A DNA stretch of 64,000 nucleotides from Marinoscillum sp040218045 (GTDB lineage: Bacteria; Bacteroidota; Bacteroidia; Cytophagales; Cyclobacteriaceae), in NCBI GenBank assembly GCA_040218045.1, contig JAVJQA010000006.1, positions 248,001 through 312,000 on the forward strand. Direction: 5' to 3'. The notes below the pieces were generated by a model, which ran no database searches, had not been told where the DNA came from, and saw nothing but the letters and a program-made list of their open reading frames with translations. A program made the translations under genes and the position numbers. Of this stretch, positions 60,783-64,000 are shown piece after piece. How positions within the stretch are numbered: position 1 is the first letter of the stretch; each line of letters starts with the position of its first letter.

Positions 60783-61436
60783 ATGGAAACTAAAAGGCGA
60801 TCAATCCTGGGCCTCATACTGGTCCTTCTTGGAGCAGTCCTTCTTTTGAACAATCTTGACCTAATCCCTGAAATTCCCTACTTTGTATTTCACTGGAGCA
60901 ACATTTTCATCGTGCTGGCTTTGATCAATTTCCTTTCGGGAAACCGCAAACCAGCGTTGATTTTTGTAGTACTGTGGATCTTTTTCTTCAGTCGTGAGTT
61001 TTACTACTTCAGCGTGCAGGACTATTGGCCGCTGATTCTTGTGGCCATCGGACTTTCGTTTCTTGTGAAAAACAAACAAGCTGGAAAACCAATCGTGGAA
61101 GATGCCTACTTTGATGATATCAATATTTTCGGTGGGAGCTATAAGAAATTCACCAGTCAGCAACTGCAAGGAGGTAAATCCACCAATATGTTTGGCGGCT
61201 CAGATATAGACCTGAGGGAATCCACACCGGTAGATGGTGCCACGATTCACGTTTTCACCATGTTCGGAGGTTGCAACTTAATTGTTCCTCCTGAATGGAA
61301 TGTATCAATCAATACCACGGCTATTTTTGGCGGCTTTGATGACAAACGAGATCAAACCTCAGCGAAAAGTGACTTTACGGTATATATCAAAGGTGTGACG
61401 ATCTTCGGTGGTGGAGAACTAAAAAGCTCTAAATAG
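60783..61436 (+). CDS. LiaF-like transmembrane protein
   Basis: A 217-residue protein with an N-terminal LiaF/DUF5668-type membrane domain of three to four spans (about 8-100: GLILVLLGAVLLLNNLDLIP, FIVLALINFL, PLILVAIGLSFLV) and a C-terminal beta-rich domain with four NIFGG/TMFGG/AIFGG/TIFGG repeats that match the LiaF-like C-terminal domain. In Firmicutes LiaF represses a cell-envelope stress two-component system. No sensor or regulator is adjacent here. It ends 18 bp before a perfect 14-bp stem. Confidence 0.85.
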   Translation: METKRRSILGLILVLLGAVLLLNNLDLIPEIPYFVFHWSNIFIVLALINFLSGNRKPALIFVVLWIFFFSREFYYFSVQDYWPLILVAIGLSFLVKNKQAGKPIVEDAYFDDINIFGGSYKKFTSQQLQGGKSTNMFGGSDIDLRESTPVDGATIHVFTMFGGCNLIVPPEWNVSINTTAIFGGFDDKRDQTSAKSDFTVYIKGVTIFGGGELKSSK

Positions 61437-61453
61437 CACACTTCTGATCCAAG

Positions 61454-61492
61454 TGAACCCGTTTGTCCGGCATTTTTTGACAAACGGGTTCA
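61454..61492. terminator. Bidirectional terminator with 14-bp stem
   Basis: Perfect stem TGAACCCGTTTGTC (61454-61467) / GACAAACGGGTTCA (61479-61492), 11-base loop with a T tract. It overlaps the stop codon of the minus-strand DUF427 gene and terminates both convergent transcripts. Confidence 0.88.
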
Positions 61493-61819
61493 TTCCTTCA
61501 CTTCTACGCCTCTCCAAAAAGCTACATACCCTTGTATGTTTTTAGCCAGTTCGCTAGCCTGGGGATAATACCACGCGGCATCTTTATTCTCTTTACCATC
61601 CACATTTATTGAATAGTATGAAGCAGTGCCCTTCCAGGGACACACCGTATGTGTTTTAGAGGGAATAAAAAATTCCTGCTTTATTGATTGCGGCGGGAAG
61701 TAATGGTTTCCTTCCACCACCACTGTTTTATCACTTTCTGCGATCATCTGGTTGTTCCAAAATGCCTTCATTGGTTTCCTTTTATTTCCAAAACCAAGAT
61801 AGGTCATCCAATGGTTCAC
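61490..61819 (-). CDS. DUF427 domain protein
   Basis: A 109-residue DUF427 protein. The conserved pattern MKAFWNNQMIAESDKTVVVEGNHYFPP and the closing HTVCPWKGTASYYSINVDG with DAAWYYPQ are present. The family is a single small beta-sandwich with a conserved Cys-Pro-Trp-Lys-Gly motif; biochemical function is unknown, though some suggest nucleotide or heme-related binding. The stop codon sits inside the terminator stem. It lies 21 bp from the next gene on its strand, so the two probably form one transcript. Confidence 0.92.
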   Translation of the reverse strand: MNHWMTYLGFGNKRKPMKAFWNNQMIAESDKTVVVEGNHYFPPQSIKQEFFIPSKTHTVCPWKGTASYYSINVDGKENKDAAWYYPQASELAKNIQGYVAFWRGVEVKE

Positions 61820-61840
61820 ATTCCGACATAAAGTGTCTTC

Positions 61841-62542
61841 TTATTGACCTTTCGGTAGATCAAAAAGAGCATCATTGGCACCAATCCCTAAAAGTGCCTC
61901 ATCAAAAACGAATTCCCTGTCTAGTCCGAGCCCTTTGAAACGAACGGCTGTCGGTAAGGTCAACGGGCCGTAAGATTTATACTTTTCATAAATTTTTGTT
62001 ACAGTAATTGCCTCTCTCCCAAACCTACTCTCGATGCGCTCATAGTAAAGGTTGTGATCGTCACGATCGAGATAGAAAATTTTTTTCATATCCCCTTCGC
62101 TCAAAGTGAATGTGTTGTACAAGACCCCTTCCATATCCATAAGTCCTGTGAATTCTAAATGATCCTTCACGCTATAAAGTGGACTACCAAACGAAAAAAC
62201 ATTGCGGATGATCAATTCATCCTCATCATCCATTTTCTGAATCTTGTAGCTCTCTTTCCATGGGGCCATGATCCAACCAAAAAGTCCGGTGTAGCTTTCC
62301 ACATAATTTTTTCCTTTGTAGGAGCCCTCTATTCTAACCTTATCCGGTGCTTTTGCAGTAAGCTGCATGGAATAGGCGTGATAATCTTTATCTACCCATT
62401 TGCCATCTATCTGTATGGTCCGAATCTCATTCCATTGATCCTGACCACATTTTTCAAAATGTTTGGCCAATATTCCATTGGTGGATTGGGCAAGTGTGAT
62501 TTGTGGCAGCAATAAGCCCAACAAAAGCAAAACTCTGAACAT
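61841..62542 (-). CDS. LolA-like lipid-carrier-fold secreted protein
   Basis: A 233-residue exported protein (signal cleavage near TLAQS, about 19). The half-barrel pattern begins with ILAKHFEKCGQDQWNEIRTIQIDGKWV and continues with strands such as SMQLTAKAPDKVRIEGSYKGK and YVESYTGLFGWIMAPWKE, which resemble LolA/LolB-type or DUF4292-like lipid carriers. It lacks a lipobox and the family cannot be named firmly. It is divergent from the K+ channel gene (43-bp gap) and upstream of DUF427 on the same strand. Confidence 0.7.
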   Translation of the reverse strand: MFRVLLLLGLLLPQITLAQSTNGILAKHFEKCGQDQWNEIRTIQIDGKWVDKDYHAYSMQLTAKAPDKVRIEGSYKGKNYVESYTGLFGWIMAPWKESYKIQKMDDEDELIIRNVFSFGSPLYSVKDHLEFTGLMDMEGVLYNTFTLSEGDMKKIFYLDRDDHNLYYERIESRFGREAITVTKIYEKYKSYGPLTLPTAVRFKGLGLDREFVFDEALLGIGANDALFDLPKGQ

Positions 62543-62585
62543 TAGTACTCGATTTATTCTAAATTTATCTCAATGATAACGCACT

Positions 62586-63593
62586 ATGTGGTTAATTGAT
62601 GTTTTAAGGAGAATCAAAATTGCTGCCATTTTGTTCGTGTCTGTCATATTAATTGGGACAATTGGCTTTACTATCATCAGTGAGGGTGACTGGTTCAGTG
62701 CTTTCTATATGACATCACTTACACTGACTACCATCGGGTTTCATGAAGTAATCGACCTTTCTCATTCTCCAGCAGGCCGCATTTTCACCGTTATTATCGC
62801 CTTTTCAGGTATTGGAATTTTTACTTATCTGATTTCTAATGTGGCTGCCCTTTTTGTGGAGGGTGACATTCAGAAAAGCTTTTATCACCGAAAAATGGAA
62901 AAGAGAATTAGCAAAATGTCCAACCACTATGTCATTTGTGGTTGTGGACGAGTAGGAAGAAACATTGCCGAGGAGCTCCATCATACTAAACGACAGTTCG
63001 TCATTGCAGATATTTCTGAAAATAGTTTTTCAGACCTCCCCGAAACCATACGATCTTGTCCGGTACTTGTAGGCGACTGCACTGATGATGATTTCCTGAA
63101 AACACTTGGCGTGGAAGAAGCTGCCGGCGTGTTTGTGAGCACAATGGAAGACAACATTAACCTGGTGGTGTGCCTGACTGTTCGCCAGCTCAATCCAAAT
63201 GTGAAAATTGTCGTTCGGGTCAAAGACATCAACCTGACCACCAAACTTCAACGCGCAGGAGCAGACCGGATCATCTCACCAAACTATATTGGCGGATTGC
63301 GAATGACCTCAGAAATGCTCGCTCCTACGGTGACTTCCTTTCTGGATGAACTCACGCACAATGAAAACTCGAACATTAGAATTGAAGAAGTACATGTGGG
63401 CGCACGTTTTGAAGGGAAAGAGCTGGCAGAACTGAAATTGAACAAGTTTGAGGAAACACTTTTGATGGCCATACGCTGTGGTGAAGACTATGACTACATA
63501 CCCAAGCAGGATACACGCATAAAAAAGGGTAGCCACCTCGTATTGATGACTACCCCGGAAGATCGAAAAGCAATTGAATCTTTAGTTGGCTAA
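62586..63593 (+). CDS. Two-span K+ channel with RCK domain and atypical filter
   Basis: A 335-residue ion-channel subunit. Span 1 is at about 12-30, the pore loop has SLTLTTIGFHEVIDLS at 44-59, and span 2 is about 67-90. The RCK N-terminal Rossmann part starts at YVICGCGRVGRN (115-126, GxGxxG) with the ligand aspartate near D142, and a TrkA-C domain (about 250-335) includes GARFEGKELAELKL. In ordinary potassium channels the filter reads T-V-G-Y/F-G-D/E; here the fifth position is histidine, T49-I-G-F-H-E54. It may be a K+ or less selective channel gated by nucleotide. Confidence 0.9.
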   Translation: MWLIDVLRRIKIAAILFVSVILIGTIGFTIISEGDWFSAFYMTSLTLTTIGFHEVIDLSHSPAGRIFTVIIAFSGIGIFTYLISNVAALFVEGDIQKSFYHRKMEKRISKMSNHYVICGCGRVGRNIAEELHHTKRQFVIADISENSFSDLPETIRSCPVLVGDCTDDDFLKTLGVEEAAGVFVSTMEDNINLVVCLTVRQLNPNVKIVVRVKDINLTTKLQRAGADRIISPNYIGGLRMTSEMLAPTVTSFLDELTHNENSNIRIEEVHVGARFEGKELAELKLNKFEETLLMAIRCGEDYDYIPKQDTRIKKGSHLVLMTTPEDRKAIESLVG

Positions 63594-64000
63594 ATCCAAC
63601 GGTTCGGGCGAATCAAATGCACCTTTCGGTGTTTTTTTCAACACTTTAATATCTGTTAAATCCCTGTCACCACGTTCTCCAGAAAGCTTGATGTCTCCAT
63701 ACTGCTTATATTCAGTCCACGGTAATACAAAGTTTGGTTCCGCCTGCTCTGCGTCACTGTAGTAAGCCCATTGCTTGATAAGTTTTTCATCAATATCAAC
63801 CCACACCTCATAGGCATTTTGAGGAGTTACGCCCACACCTTCAAAAGTCAATCGCAACACATCAGATTTGATTCCGGCTTGTGTGGTATCCTCCGCCAGG
63901 TAGGTTAATGTCACTCCTGAATCTTTAAGTTTAAAAGGCATCACCAACCAGTAAGAATCATTGATCCACATCCGCTTGGCACGTTCGAGGTATTTAGAGA
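63582..64000 (-). CDS. Partial secreted protein, DUF6503-like (C-terminal part)
   Basis: The minus-strand frame is open from the right edge of the window to TAA at 63582, so the gene starts beyond it. The visible ~138 residues include KYLERAKRMWINDSYWLVMPFKLKDSGVTLTYLAED and a later YEVWVDIDEKLIKQW. The pattern of a tryptophan-rich opening followed by LKDPGV- or LKDSGV-type strands resembles DUF6503 family lipoproteins. The 3' end overlaps the K+ channel stop by 12 bp, convergently. Confidence 0.7.
   Translation of the reverse strand, partial: SKYLERAKRMWINDSYWLVMPFKLKDSGVTLTYLAEDTTQAGIKSDVLRLTFEGVGVTPQNAYEVWVDIDEKLIKQWAYYSDAEQAEPNFVLPWTEYKQYGDIKLSGERGDRDLTDIKVLKKTPKGAFDSPEPLDLAN

Overview
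The window looks like a chromosomal segment of a gliding-type member of the Bacteroidota, most likely order Cytophagales. Supporting evidence: gliding genes gldB, gldD and gldE, the mutY-ssb-gldE-gldD-recG neighbourhood, a RemB/Wzi-like barrel, type IX secretion (T9SS) C-terminal sorting domains, a FecI/FecR/TonB-receptor block, a PorT-type barrel, zinc-free ribosomal protein L31, and an exact Bacteroidota promoter (TTTG-N19-TAnnTTTG) in front of the L31 gene. Several genes appear to start at TTG or GTG. No rRNA, tRNA, phage, insertion sequence or CRISPR array was seen.

Layout. 1-7.3 kb: bestrophin; a minus-strand overlapping operon of ceramidase-like, D-threonine-aldolase-like and NagZ-like enzymes; a membrane protein; a netrin-like/ankyrin secreted protein; a YCII protein; and a small coiled-coil ORF broken by a stop. 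7.3-13.4 kb: yifB, then an envelope operon (RemB/Wzi-like barrel, MsbA-like ABC exporter, small membrane protein, gmhA). 13.4-22.1 kb: rpmE2, then a tightly coupled plus-strand run (GlmU-like, holB, retropepsin-like RimB, rimK, hemC, cyclophilin, RmlD-like reductase), followed by a DUF6265 protein, a protein that is little more than a T9SS sorting domain, and an aldo/keto reductase. 22.1-27.7 kb: ECF sigma factor, FecR anti-sigma factor, an STN-domain surface-repeat protein and a TonB-dependent receptor.

27.7-41.7 kb is an accessory region rich in repeats. Five copies of an ~86-bp palindromic element surround a DUF559 (Vsr-like) nuclease gene, and a fragment of the same element lies 6 kb away. 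There are two unrelated arrays of ~21-22 bp direct repeats, one built on CCCGGG cores and one on ATGCCTATA, plus several other dispersed palindromes. Genes here include an AsmA-like protein, an M57 metalloprotease, arfB, a PD-(D/E)XK nuclease-like protein, an RseP-like site-2 protease homologue that has lost its zinc-binding residues, a membrane amidohydrolase and a DUF3667 protein.

41.7-64 kb returns to ordinary content: a leucine-rich-repeat T9SS cargo, cytochrome P450, von Willebrand-A-like protein, glycosyltransferase, gldB, PorT-like barrel, RNase G with a nearby 29-residue basic protein, TPR protein, HU, the mutY-ssb-gldE-gldD-recG cluster, an Hsp20-like protein, a LiaF-like membrane protein, DUF427, a LolA-like lipid-carrier-fold protein, and a K+ channel with an unusual selectivity filter. 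The most promising undescribed item is the DUF559 nuclease embedded in its palindromic repeat family; next are the degenerate RseP homologue and the 21-bp CCCGGG array. All assignments come from reading the sequence without database searches.
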